From contig RPFO01000017.1 in the NCBI GenBank assembly GCA_009746045.1, forward strand, positions 1,477,452-1,541,451: a stretch of DNA of 64,000 nt. The letters are read 5' to 3'. This document shows positions 18,354 to 27,787 of the stretch, one piece after another. The stretch's first letter is position 1; every line of letters begins with the position of its first letter. Under the pieces are notes generated by a model. The model did not search any database. It was not told where the DNA came from and saw only the letters and a program-made list of their open reading frames with translations. Position numbers and translations under genes: made by a program. The stretch comes from Mesostigma viride (lineage: Eukaryota; Streptophyta; Mesostigmatophyceae; Mesostigmatales; Mesostigmataceae).

Positions 18354-19661
18354 TTAAAATGCCTGTTTCTCTCGCCACCGTTTGTACTCGTCAAACGCGT
18401 CCTTCAGCTCCTTGATGTCTCCTTTGTCGAAACCGTCCACTAGCGTGGCCGCGCGTACGTTTCGCATGTCCACTTCATCCAGCAGCAGCACGCCGGGGGG
18501 CACACACGCGCGCCTGGACCGATCGGCGCACGGTTCGCGCGTCCGTATGCGCTTGTTGGAGGCCACGATCTGTTGGAGCGCTTCCACCAGGATCAACAAC
18601 GCGTCTCCCCTTTCCTTAGTCATGAAAATGTCGAGCCTGTCTTGCGCACCGGGAAGTCCTTTAGCTGCTTGCTGAAACAGGCTCATCCGCTTGCCATATC
18701 CCTTGTCGTTCTTCAGCGATGGGAAGGTACCGTCCTTCCTCACTTTGCTGCCGTCGTACGTCCACCTGATCTCCTCTCGCGGGTAGATGGGGTTGAGCAC
18801 TCTGAGCCCGGGTTTGCCGCGTGGGAAGGTCGCGTTCGGCAGGACCTGCCTCCCCGTGTCGGGATCGATAGCCCCGCGCGGATCGTTTGTCATGTGAACG
18901 TAGGTCCACGGGAATATCACGCCGACGCCGCGGGGGTCGTAGGTCTCTCCGTCCTTGGTGCCAGACGTGGCGGCGCCGTGACCGCCGTCCACAAGCCGCG
19001 GCACCGGTCGCGAGCCCCCCATACCGTCGTTGTATCGGTGACTCAGCAGCTTGTCGTCGTCGCCGATCACCGTGAGGACCGCGTGACGCAGATTGGTGAG
19101 CGGGTACCTCTCCGGGTGCTTGTCGCTGTGATCGCCCAGGATGCGTCCCGTGTACAACCCGATCGTCTTGCCGGCCGGCAAGAACTGGTCCGCGTACACC
19201 CCCAGCGCCTTTATGCTCATACCCCGCAGCATCCTGCTCTTGGCCACCAGGAGCCAGTCCACGAACTCCTTCATGCTGTCGAACCTGACCTGCACCTTGA
19301 GCCCGCCAGGTATCTTTATGTATCGCACGTCCACGATTTCCGCGTCGAACGGCGTCCACCGGTAGTTTACGGGGATGTGGTGGTTGGCTTCCATGGCCGC
19401 GAATTCTATCATGGACTGGTCCGCCTCCGCCCTCGTGGTGTTGGGATGGCTCGGCCCCGTGGATCGGTTGGTAAGCGAAAGCCCCGCGCGCTTGCGTTTC
19501 CTTTTCACCGGCGCGTGGGTTTCTGTTAACACCTCGGCGGGTCGTCCAGGGATGGAATCGATGGGATCGCCCGGCCCGTCGTAGTTAATTATTTCGTCCT
19601 CCACGGCCTTTCTAAAGGCGTCGTCTGCCATCTGCGCCGGAGTCAAATACCCCCCGGCCAC
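18354..19661 (-). CDS. SET-domain protein (putative lysine methyltransferase)
   Basis: Residues about 153-174 (LGVYADQFLPAGKTIGLYTG) match the first SET motif (GvfAxxxIxxGxxIxxYxG). YVHMTNDPRG near 255 takes the place of the NHSxxPN motif, and NPIYPREEIRWTYDG near 295 matches the closing GEExxxxYG element. SET enzymes methylate lysines, usually on histones, using S-adenosylmethionine; chlorovirus vSET silences host chromatin. The NHS motif is degenerate here, so activity is uncertain. The basic KRKRKR near residue 53 is a likely nuclear signal. It starts 24 bp after the end of the OTU gene and may be cotranscribed. Confidence 0.65.
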   Translation of the reverse strand: MAGGYLTPAQMADDAFRKAVEDEIINYDGPGDPIDSIPGRPAEVLTETHAPVKRKRKRAGLSLTNRSTGPSHPNTTRAEADQSMIEFAAMEANHHIPVNYRWTPFDAEIVDVRYIKIPGGLKVQVRFDSMKEFVDWLLVAKSRMLRGMSIKALGVYADQFLPAGKTIGLYTGRILGDHSDKHPERYPLTNLRHAVLTVIGDDDKLLSHRYNDGMGGSRPVPRLVDGGHGAATSGTKDGETYDPRGVGVIFPWTYVHMTNDPRGAIDPDTGRQVLPNATFPRGKPGLRVLNPIYPREEIRWTYDGSKVRKDGTFPSLKNDKGYGKRMSLFQQAAKGLPGAQDRLDIFMTKERGDALLILVEALQQIVASNKRIRTREPCADRSRRACVPPGVLLLDEVDMRNVRAATLVDGFDKGDIKELKDAFDEYKRWREKQAF

Positions 19662-19684
19662 GTGTACCGGGGACGGGGCTCCTG

Positions 19685-21684
19685 CTATGGGTGCAGGGGG
19701 GGCACAGGAGCAGGGGGCGCAGGGGGCACAGGGGGCACAGGAGGCACTGACGGCGGAGGAGGCGCAGGAGGCACTGACGGCGCAGGAGGCGCAGGGGGCA
19801 CACGCGCAGGGGGCACAGGAGGCGCAGGGGGCACAGGAGGCACTGACGGCGCAGGAGGCGTAGGGGGCACACGCGCAGGTGGCACAGGAGGCACTGACGG
19901 CGCAGGGGGCACAGGAGGCACTGACGGCGCAGGGGGCACAGGAGGCACTGACGGCGCAGGAGGCACTTCCCCGCCCACCCCCCGCGAATGGATTCCTCCA
20001 GCCGATCCACCGCCTTCTCCAGTGGCGTGGTCCGCGTTTTTTTCAACTCCGCACCTTCGTCGCGCGTCGTGTCGGTTGCGCCTGGGTCGGGAACGGGTGC
20101 GCGTTTGGTCCACGACTCCGGTATCAGCGTCTCGTAGTGTCTGTTATTGTGGAAAATGTAGACGGGCTCGTTCTCAGACCTCCACGGTCTGTTGTCCTTC
20201 TGCGCCTGCTCGACGTCCTGCTTCGAGCCCCCGTACATGAACACGTGCAAAACCCTGTATCTCCCCGGTGTAACGCCACTCGCGGCGAGGACGTGGATAT
20301 CCGTTTTCGTGTGATATGCGACCATGGCCATCATTCTATCCGTCGCCTCTACATTGGGTTTTAACTCATTTCGCATATCATTCAGGATCTTAGCGGTTTC
20401 TGCATCATAGTTTTTCAAGCGGAAATGCGAGTTAATGTCTTTGATACCCAGCTTTTCCCTGTTCTTCACGTACTCTTCCAGTTTCTCCCCTATTTCCTTT
20501 TTCAGGTCCGCAGTTTTACTCTCCAGCGTAGCCTGATCCACCCTCTTGCCTTCTTTGAAAGCCTTGCCGACAAAGAACGAGTACCAAAAGCAATTGCCGT
20601 CCCCCTTGACCCCGCGTTTGAACGCGATATTGTCCTTGTTCATATTGGGGTCGTCAAACTCAAAACGCACGTCCACTCCGCGGAAATCATTTGATGGGAG
20701 TTCCTCCATTAGAGACGGGAGGTAACCGGCAATCGGGTCAGGCGTGTAGGATTTCTCCGTCTTAACGATGGGCAACTCGACAGCTTTGTCCGCGGTCGGC
20801 GCTTCTTCAGGCGGGGGGGAGGAGGGGGGAGAGCGGTCCGCCACCTCCGAGGCGGCTTCGGCTAACATTTTGAGCATCGAATCGTCTACCATAGAGGCCT
20901 GTTCACCGCCTTCCGTGGTCTGCGGCGGCGTGGGCGCTGCGTGAGGCGCTCCAGAAGCGGGGACGGATCGCTCCAGAGGCGGGGACTCGGGTTGGGCAAG
21001 CCCTTGGAGCCTATCGAGCGAATCCTGTATCGGCAGTTCTACCATCGAGGCTCGGGTCAATCGGCTCTCCATACCAACTCTGTGTTCTCGCGGCACCCGT
21101 TGGATGGCCTCGTGTGCCTGGTCGACCAGGTCGTCTAGCGCACTCATATTGCCGCCCCCCTCCTCGACAACGAAGTTATCCACCTCTTGGAGCAATGCAA
21201 GCGCGCGCTGTACGAGTGCGTCCACATGCATAGGAGCAGAGGGCGTGGCGGTACTGTTGGCGGGCAGAGCATCAGCGGCAAAGGATGCCGTGTCCGCACC
21301 TTCAGGAAAGGTGACAGGCTGCGGGTAAAAGCTAAACGTTTTCTCCATCGCCTCACGCTTTTGCTTATCTTGCACGGAATCCGCGCGGTTGGAGTGCACC
21401 CACGCGGGGTCTAGGGGGGTCACGAGCCCCCAATAACGCGCCTGTCGCTTCCTAACACACTGCCCAAACGACCCGTATTTCGCACCCGGTCTCCCCTTTA
21501 CTCCGCAAAAGGCCTCCGCGTCAACGACATCCTGATTCACGACCCTGTCACCGAGGCCGTCGGGGTACACGCTCAGCGGTTGTTTGATACCAAACAGACG
21601 GATCTGGGATTTGCATTGGGTGGCGCTCCCTCTCACTCTGTTGTACGGCACGTCACCTGAACCGCAAAAGTACTTGGGAGGCAT
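19685..21684 (-). CDS. OTU-family cysteine protease with Pro-rich repeat tail
   Basis: A deubiquitinase-type domain spans about residues 345-525. GDGNCFWYS holds the catalytic Cys (C365) and NNRHYETL the catalytic His (H516). The N-terminal 110 residues are Cys-containing and unassigned, and 110-330 are disordered with Pro/Glu stretches. After the domain, one frame gives a Cys/Leu/Arg repeat ending at 19612. The other frame, entered by a shift at a run of six C near 19975, gives PPVPPAPSVPPVPP repeats ending at 19685. The second is preferred because it is a normal proline-rich tail and does not overlap the SET gene. OTU proteins remove ubiquitin and are used by viruses against innate signalling. 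Confidence 0.8.
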
Positions 21685-21767
21685 GACATTTCACAAGGGG
21701 TGCAGACATAATTTATTACAAATAATAATGCCTTAACAGATCGCGGGTGGTCACCGGCTCGTGCATG

Positions 21768-22103
21768 CTAGCGTTTGAGCCGCACCAATCTCGTGATGTC
21801 ACGTAAGAACACTTCGTTCCTCTTTTCTTCTGGCAAGCGCTTGGCGCGCTTTACAATGGCATTCACCATAATGTTCCAAAAATGGACGCCCCCGCCGTGT
21901 CGGTTGAGACTGCTCTCTGCTCTGACTACGATATCCACTATTTCACGCACAGAATCAGGGTGCAAGACGGACGGCGCATTCATTAGCACGTTGCGAATGT
22001 CACATTTCAGCGCATCCACTATCTCGGATTGCTCCCGTGTCTCTAACTGATCTCTCGCGTGTTTGTTCTGGAACATGTACAAGCCGGGCAGGATGTCGTC
22101 CAT
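21768..22103 (-). CDS. Unrecognised small helical protein
   Basis: The 111-residue product is mostly helical, mildly basic, and has no Cys clusters or membrane helices. It contains SVREIVDIVVRAESSLNRHG and ends in a basic LVRLKR tail. The start at 22103 is the only ATG near the upstream boundary. No family is recognised. It sits between the OTU gene and a KilA-like gene on the same strand. Confidence 0.55.
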   Translation of the reverse strand: MDDILPGLYMFQNKHARDQLETREQSEIVDALKCDIRNVLMNAPSVLHPDSVREIVDIVVRAESSLNRHGGGVHFWNIMVNAIVKRAKRLPEEKRNEVFLRDITRLVRLKR

Positions 22104-22133
22104 ACCGTACTACTATACCGGCTGACATAAATA

Positions 22134-23105
22134 TCACAGTTGGGACATGAGGGCGTGTACCGCGCTGACCACCTTGGCGTCCACGTCCGGTTCCACGCGT
22201 CCCATCCGGTCACGGACCGGGCAGAAGGGCAGGTTGAGGCGGTTTACCACCAGGTCGCACACCTCCCATTCGAAGTGGCGCAGGTAATACACGGGCATCG
22301 CGTACACCGGGTGCGACTGGTAGAGCCTGCGCAACACGCTGATGACGTGGTGGCGAAAGTCCATGTCGCAGGGGAGGGCGGCCATCCGGATCTTGTGCAA
22401 GTTGAAGTCCAGCTTCAGGATGTCGGTGTGCATGTCGTGCAGGACCGCCAATGAGGCGTTGGCATCCGACAGCTCCTTCGTCTTGATCCTCCCCCTCTCC
22501 TCCATATCGAGCAGCTCGCCCTCCTTCTCCGCCATGGCCTTGGAGTGCGCGGCGTGGCTGTCTGCCCTGTACTTCTCAAGTTGGTCCCTTCCGCGCGACA
22601 CGCTGGCGACGGCGTCGTCGAGACGCTTGCACAGTTCGTGCAGGGAGGATATCGAATCGTCAAGAGCCTCCGTCTCCGCCCTGCGCTTCTCGCGAGCCGG
22701 TCTCTCGTCATCAAGCACGCCCGCGACGGCGGCTAGGAGGTGCAGGGTGGAGTGTTGAAACAGGTGGGCATGGCCCCATTCGTTATCTTCAAACATAGCT
22801 TCCAGCTCTCCCAACTCCTTTGTGAGCTTGTGGGCGAGGCATATCTCGACAGCGACCAGGGGGTGGAAATACACCTTCCCGGAGGTGTTTATCCTCGCCG
22901 AATGCGTGTAGCCCTTGCTCCTCAGCCTGGCATTCACCTGCTGCAACACCGAGCCGTACCGAAGAAAAGTGCACATGCTCTTGTTGTTGCCACCAAAATA
23001 CTTGTTCATCCTGCGAGACTCTATATAGGACTCCCTGGCATCCATGTTTTTTGGGGGCATGGTAGGGATGCAGATGGGGTTGGTGGTGCAAATTTCGTTG
23101 GCCAT
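22134..23105 (-). CDS. KilA/BRO-like DNA-binding protein with coiled coil
   Basis: The frame is open to 23435, but the 5' part runs into the repeat island, so the ATG at 23105 (MANEICTTNP) is preferred, giving 323 residues. Residues 30-100 contain FLRYGSVLQQVNARL and SGKVYFHPLVAVEICLAHKL, a pattern like the DNA-binding N-domain of KilA/BRO proteins. A coiled coil of about 100 residues (DDSISSLHELCKRLDDAVAS onward) and a further helical domain follow. AGATCT copies lie just upstream at 23262-23370. The domain call is by pattern only. Confidence 0.5.
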   Translation of the reverse strand: MANEICTTNPICIPTMPPKNMDARESYIESRRMNKYFGGNNKSMCTFLRYGSVLQQVNARLRSKGYTHSARINTSGKVYFHPLVAVEICLAHKLTKELGELEAMFEDNEWGHAHLFQHSTLHLLAAVAGVLDDERPAREKRRAETEALDDSISSLHELCKRLDDAVASVSRGRDQLEKYRADSHAAHSKAMAEKEGELLDMEERGRIKTKELSDANASLAVLHDMHTDILKLDFNLHKIRMAALPCDMDFRHHVISVLRRLYQSHPVYAMPVYYLRHFEWEVCDLVVNRLNLPFCPVRDRMGRVEPDVDAKVVSAVHALMSQL

Positions 23106-23342
23106 GTCTGCACGGGGGTCGAGAGAGACGGAATGATGGTGGGTAAAAACGGAGGGATGGAGAGGAGTGAGTGACAATTTCCCACGTTGGTCCCTTTCTT
23201 TAGACCCGAATTTTGTGTAGAAGTTTCCCACTGTCTGACACATTTTCGGCGATGACGAGGCAGATCTGGCGACCTGGAGATCTTGTGACGAGGCAGATCT
23301 GGTGACAAGGCAGATCCCTCCTGCGTCAGAAATCAAACATCG

Positions 23343-23629
23343 CAGATCTGAACATATACTCAGATCTCGGACGAATGGGAACGCACGAAAAAATTCAGGG
23401 TGCGTAATTTTCCTCGTAACCGACGGTCCGTACAATCTCTGACTTTTTTCTGACGTTCAGGCGTTTTTTTTGGACAATCTTGGACAAAATAACCGAAGAA
23501 TGGGTACGGCTGTGGACTTTTTATGACGACATCTCTTGTGTGGACCAATCTCGACACGTTTTCCGTCCGCTCAAGCCATTTCACCCGACAAAGAATGCCC
23601 ACCCTCGGAAATTATTTTTTTCCCAAGCC
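23343..23629. repeat. Left arm of 287-bp inverted repeat
   Basis: This segment is repeated in reverse complement at 23853-24139 with only a few mismatches (for example ATACT versus GTACT near the outer end). Outer ends are AGATCTGAACAT with a second AGATCTC. Inside are two close TTGGACAA copies. Open frames of 80 codons on both arms are mirror images and are not genes. Confidence 0.95.
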
Positions 23630-23852
23630 AACCATCGGAGTATGCCAGCATACGTATCCTGCCGTGCGATATGCTCACTGTACAGCAGTGATAGTATGCT
23701 TATATTATATTAGAGTAATATACAATAAAGACTTATACCATAAATTATGAGTATAGCACACTTACACTGGTCATATTATAGTAATTATACGTGTCACCGT
23801 ACAGTATACAACGAATATTCGTACGACAGATATGGTATACAGCGTACATCGA
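23630..23852. other. AT-rich unique centre between inverted repeat arms
   Basis: This 223-bp spacer is clearly more AT-rich than the surrounding genome, with many short TATA, GTATAC and TAATA words. No gene is seen. An AT-rich core flanked by large inverted arms suits an origin, a recombination site or the inside of a fold-back element. Confidence 0.7.
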
Positions 23853-24139
23853 GGCCTGGGAAAAAAATAATTTCCGAGGGTGGGCATTCTTTGTCGGGTG
23901 AAATGGCTTGAGCGGACGGAAAACGTGTCGAGATTGGTCCACACAAGAGATGTCGTCATAAAAAGTCCACAGCCGTACCCATTCTTCGGTTATTTTGTCC
24001 AAGATTGTCCAAAAAAAACGCCTGAACGTCAGAAAAAAGTCAGAGATTGTACGGACCGTCGGTTACGAGGAAAATTACGCATCCTGAATTTTTTCGTGCG
24101 TTCCCATTCGTCCGAGATCTGAGTACATGTTCAGATCTG
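23853..24139. repeat. Right arm of 287-bp inverted repeat
   Basis: Reverse complement of 23343-23629. The outer end again carries two AGATCT sites. No clean target-site duplication is visible outside the arms, so transposition is not proven. Confidence 0.95.
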
Positions 24140-24256
24140 ACATTTCTGCATTCAGGTCCCGAGCGCAGCGCCAGCCGCCGGACGACTCCAAAAGTTGTAA
24201 ATTTCGTGAAGGAACACATCAAGAGAGGGATTTCCTGGGACTGGCCCTCCATAACC

Positions 24257-24560
24257 ACAGCTGGAAAATAATAATCCAATCTCGAGGCTGGCAAACGCGT
24301 ATTTCGGACGCTTGTATTATTTCAAAGGTTTGAGGATTCGTTTTTCCAGCGACTGTCCACAGCTCGAAATAGTAATCCAATCTCGAGGCTGGCAAACGCG
24401 TATTTCGGACGCTTGTATTATTTCAAAGGTTTGAGGATTCGTTTTTCCAGCGACTGTCCACAGCTCGAAATAGTAATCCAATCTCGAGGCTGGCAAACGC
24501 GTATTTCGGACGCTTGTATTATTTCAAAGGTTTGAGGATTCGTTTTCCAGCGACTGTACG
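24257..24560. repeat. Three direct copies of a 101-bp repeat
   Basis: CCAATCTCGAGGCTGGC starts at 24276, 24377 and 24478, exactly 101 bp apart. The units are almost identical, including AAACGCGTATTTCGGACG and a TTTGAGGATTCG end. The last copy is cut 3 bp before the ATG of the intron-containing gene, so it probably forms that gene's 5' region. Confidence 0.95.
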
Positions 24561-24562
24561 AA

Positions 24563-25692
24563 ATGGGGTCAGTGTATGACCTGCTAGTTGAATATTTCGG
24601 TAAAAACCACCACAATCCCCTGAAAAGAAAGAGGGAGAGGGACCTGGAGCCATTTTGGAAACAAGTAAAGGAGCTTTTGCACACAAGAACCTCTCTGGCA
24701 ATCAACAAGATTGAAACGGTCTTGGAGGCAATCAAGTAAGTATTTATTTGTGCCCCTTTTACGTTCATCACCTCTGGAAATCGTCACTCCCTTTATCAAT
24801 TGTGACTGGTTACCTGACTCCTCCTCCCCCCCCACATGATTGCGTTTGTTTTCTGTCATATCCCAACAACTGCAGGGCACACCCCACACCCCTGCACACT
24901 GTGGACAGTACAAGCATAAATGTCACATACCACCATCTACAGGATCGCGGTCTCACGGCCGGAAACCAGGATTTCCACCTGCTGCACATGCAACTGAGGC
25001 ACGTGATCGAAGTGTACTTCGACAGTGCGGATGCTGGACACAGGGCTTTTTTGACAGGGCAATTCTCCAACCTTGTGGACAACGTGATGGAGCACGGGTG
25101 GAAGATTTCACCTGCCGTCGCGGCCATCTGTCCGTATGCCGTCGTCAGGACGTTTCTGCTGCTGATGGACAAGTCAAAGGGGCCCAAGCCCGACCACATA
25201 CCCGCTGTGGGCATCATCTCACCCTTCCCCAAGAAGAAGCTGGTCCCCGCCCCTGCACCCAAGTGGCAGCGTCCGTGGCAGCTCGATAGCGCGGGGGCAC
25301 TGTTCCTGTCACCCAAGCTGGTCAAGACGTACGAGCAGACGATCTCGTGCAGTTGGGGCGGCGGAGACTCGCGCTGGATCATCAACGGGTGGAAGAGTGT
25401 ACGTGCGGAGTTCCCCTCAGCTGCCGAGAAGGCCCGTGTTGCAGCGGCTAAAAAGTTACGCCACCGGATGTGGGTGGAAGGCATCGAGTCCCATATTATG
25501 TCCGCCCCCTGTCCGTGCCGCGAGTGGCACTGGCACGAGGACCACTGCGCGCTTGTGTACAAGCCGTCCCCTTGGTTGTGGATGCCATTTGACACGTGGG
25601 AGATGCCTCGCGCGAACGACGACCACAACTTTCAGTGGCCATGCTCGTTGGAGTGGTGGCCGTTAGTGCCGTTAGAGGAATGCAGGGAGTGA
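24563..25692 (+). CDS. Unrecognised protein encoded by a gene with a spliceosomal intron
   Basis: Exon 1 (24563-24735) and exon 2 (24876-25692) total 990 bases, or 329 residues plus a stop, with the frame kept across the junction. Unspliced, the first frame stops at the donor site. Exon 1 encodes a helical, basic segment (NPLKRKRERD). Exon 2 encodes a large domain with PYAVVRTFLLLMDKSK, a Pro/Lys stretch, and a C-terminal Cys/His/Trp cluster (PCPCREWHWHEDHC) that may bind metal. I recognise no family. It lies directly after the repeat island and ends with AATAAA at 25725, 33 bases after the stop. Its structure is more host-like than that of its neighbours. Confidence 0.7.
24736..24875 (+). 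other. Spliceosomal intron, 140 bp
   Basis: The donor is AA|GTAAGT, a perfect GTRAGT. A CTGAC branch-point-like word lies at 24814-24818, followed by a pyrimidine-rich stretch. The acceptor is AACTGCAG|G. Removal joins two long frames in phase. This is read from sequence; transcripts would confirm it. Confidence 0.8.
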
Positions 25693-25875
25693 GGTCATGC
25701 CCATGATGTCTATATGTTTATGTTAATAAAACCACGCATCCAATTAACCCAATGTGCATGGAATTACACGAGTCTCTCAAACTTTTTGCACACATGCGGT
25801 TCACCAAATGCCAAGTCCTATATCCGTTCATCTTTCCGGTGTTTTGTTTATTTTCGCGCACACAGATGTAGACAC

Positions 25876-27392
25876 ATGGATAACGAGGCTCAAATCATAA
25901 GAGCACGCATATCGGAGCCAATTAAAAAACGTCTCAAGGCGCGCATAGACCGGGTTCGAAAGGAATTGGCAAAAAGTTACGAGAACGAGGACCACAGGGC
26001 GTGGTGCCGGGGTGAAAACGTGGCCCCCCTCCGTTCGTTAAATTTAACGCCACTGTGCACATTCCTTACGCCCGTCCTATCGAGCTTGAAATAGACACTG
26101 CTCTCAATATGTTGAAGGCCCTTGTCACCCCCCCGCAGTGGGTGTTTGGGGAACACTCTTTGAAGTTGAATATTCACGGGAGCTCCCTGATCCCGTGGCA
26201 AAAGCGGCTTCCCGGTTACGTCTCGCCTGACGCGCACAAGATGATCGACTGGGAGTGGCTCCAACAGTGCAATATTTACTTGAGCCAACTTCCCGTGGAG
26301 GACTTGCACATTCTGAAGTCATACACGTACCAAGGGGACAGATACTCTAACGCCATAACTCGCGAGGATGTCATTTCGTACAATCATGAACTTTGCTACG
26401 GTCGTAAGATACGCGACCCCAGAGACAACTATCACCCGCTGTGGGTTCAGTTTGCCCGAGAATTTCGCGAGCGTGGCGTCCGCAGACTGGACCAGGAAGG
26501 TTTGATCCGCCGCAAACGTGCCCATAAATCATTCGGGAAAAGTGTGAGAGATTACCTGTACTGGCGTCGTGAAGAAAGTGACCTTCCTAGTTTGCCTGAC
26601 GACTTGGATCTCTCGAACTGCCACGATGTCGATGTGTGCATCAATTTGCTAGATAACTACCCAAGTGCAAATCTCCCTGCCGACATCGAGTTCTTCCTTG
26701 TCAATTATATCGCGGGCCTTTTGGCTGACGAGTACGTTGCGGATGTGATCCAGCCGAGATACGTGAAAGAGCTCAAGGCTCTCATTATGGACTCCCCGCG
26801 TACGACGAGACCGATGACCACCTACCGAGGGACATCAAATCAGTACTTTCTGTTTCAGAAGCAAGGAGAACCCATTCGGCAATATTATCGCAACCCGGTG
26901 TTCATATCAAGCAGCTTTGACCCAGATTATGCAACCCAATTCACGGAAACCGGTACGCAATTCGGTTCGAGTAAGGCGGGCTGTTGCGTCCTCGTCCTCA
27001 ACATCGTCCCCGGGTCTCGTTGCCTTCCACTGTTCGCGTTTTCGGACACGGATATGAACGAAAGCGAGGTTTTACTTCCACCGGGTACGTTTTTCTATCA
27101 CGAATCCATCCAGGTCAAGCCATTTGCGAACAACCAAGGTCACATTACAGACGATTACGCACTCCTAAAGTTCGATCGCGGGACCGATTGCGTTGCCCCC
27201 CCACCCGGGCGCATGTGTCAACACGAACGAGAGTCGCTATCGTTTACGCAATTACCCCCCCAAGCGGGGTGTGGTGTTAGCGCACGACCCGCACCACGCA
27301 TACGAGGACTAGCGATGATCCCCGAGCGCGTTTGTTCCGCCCCCGGTTTTATGTCCTCCTTCCTTGACGTCACGGCATGTCTATCCGTTTAG
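25876..27392 (+). CDS. ADP-ribosyltransferase-like protein, one or two frameshifts
   Basis: The ATG at 25876 (MDNEAQIIRAR) begins a helical N-terminus. The frame shifts at a run of six C near 26025 and continues for about 430 residues. The C-terminal third shows the R-S-E order of mono-ADP-ribosyltransferases: TTYRGTSNQYF (Arg), FISSSFDPDYA (Ser-Thr/Ser motif) and NESEVLLPPGTFF (ExE), in the right order and spacing. Such enzymes move ADP-ribose from NAD to target proteins. A further run of seven C near 27190 makes the last 60 codons unreliable. No secretion signal is seen, so it probably acts inside the infected cell or is packaged. The large N-terminal region is unassigned. Confidence 0.6.
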
Positions 27393-27733
27393 ACCAGATG
27401 CTGACGTGTTACCGTTGCGGCGGCAAAGTGGATCTCGAGGAGGCGTGGAACTCCCGCGAGGGCGAGCTCGTGCACTTGTACGTGCATTACTTGTACCAAG
27501 AGGGGCTTGAGGTGTACCCGCCGCACATCGCGTGCCGAGAATGCGGTGAGGAGGCCATGGATGAATGCGGGTGCTGGTACGAACGCATGAGTCTGGACGC
27601 CCTGCTCATACTCTGCAACCTCAGGGGGTCGCGGCTGCCTGAGATGTGGCGATGGGCTCGACCCCCCCCCCACAACCCGGGCAGGGGTGCCGGGGGGCAT
27701 AGGTGCTCAGGGGGGCCACCTCTGGCTTGCTGA
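27377..27733 (+). CDS. Small zinc-finger protein
   Basis: The first 80 residues contain LTCYRCGGKVDLEEAW, then IACRECGEEAMDECGCWYE, giving two Cys pairs plus extra Cys that could form one zinc ribbon. After about residue 95 a run of nine C near 27662 probably shifts the frame, so the Pro/Gly-rich C-terminus is doubtful. The start overlaps the end of the preceding frame by 16 bp. No family is recognised. Confidence 0.5.
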   Translation: MSIRLDQMLTCYRCGGKVDLEEAWNSREGELVHLYVHYLYQEGLEVYPPHIACRECGEEAMDECGCWYERMSLDALLILCNLRGSRLPEMWRWARPPPHNPGRGAGGHRCSGGPPLAC

Positions 27734-27787
27734 GCGGCCCCACCTTGCGTTCATAATAGAGGTGACAGATAAAAATCAGGGGGTGGT

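Noticed and set aside
23106..23435. N-terminal extension of the KilA-like gene into the inverted repeat
   Set aside because: The same peptide start is found in the mirror arm and includes AGATCT repeats. The ATG at 23105 gives a normal protein.
23360..24122. Two identical 80-codon frames on opposite strands
   Set aside because: They are the two arms of the inverted repeat. No start context or homology supports a gene.
23343..24139. Inverted repeat as a classical transposon
   Set aside because: There is no transposase between the arms and no clear target-site duplication, so I list it only as an inverted-repeat element.
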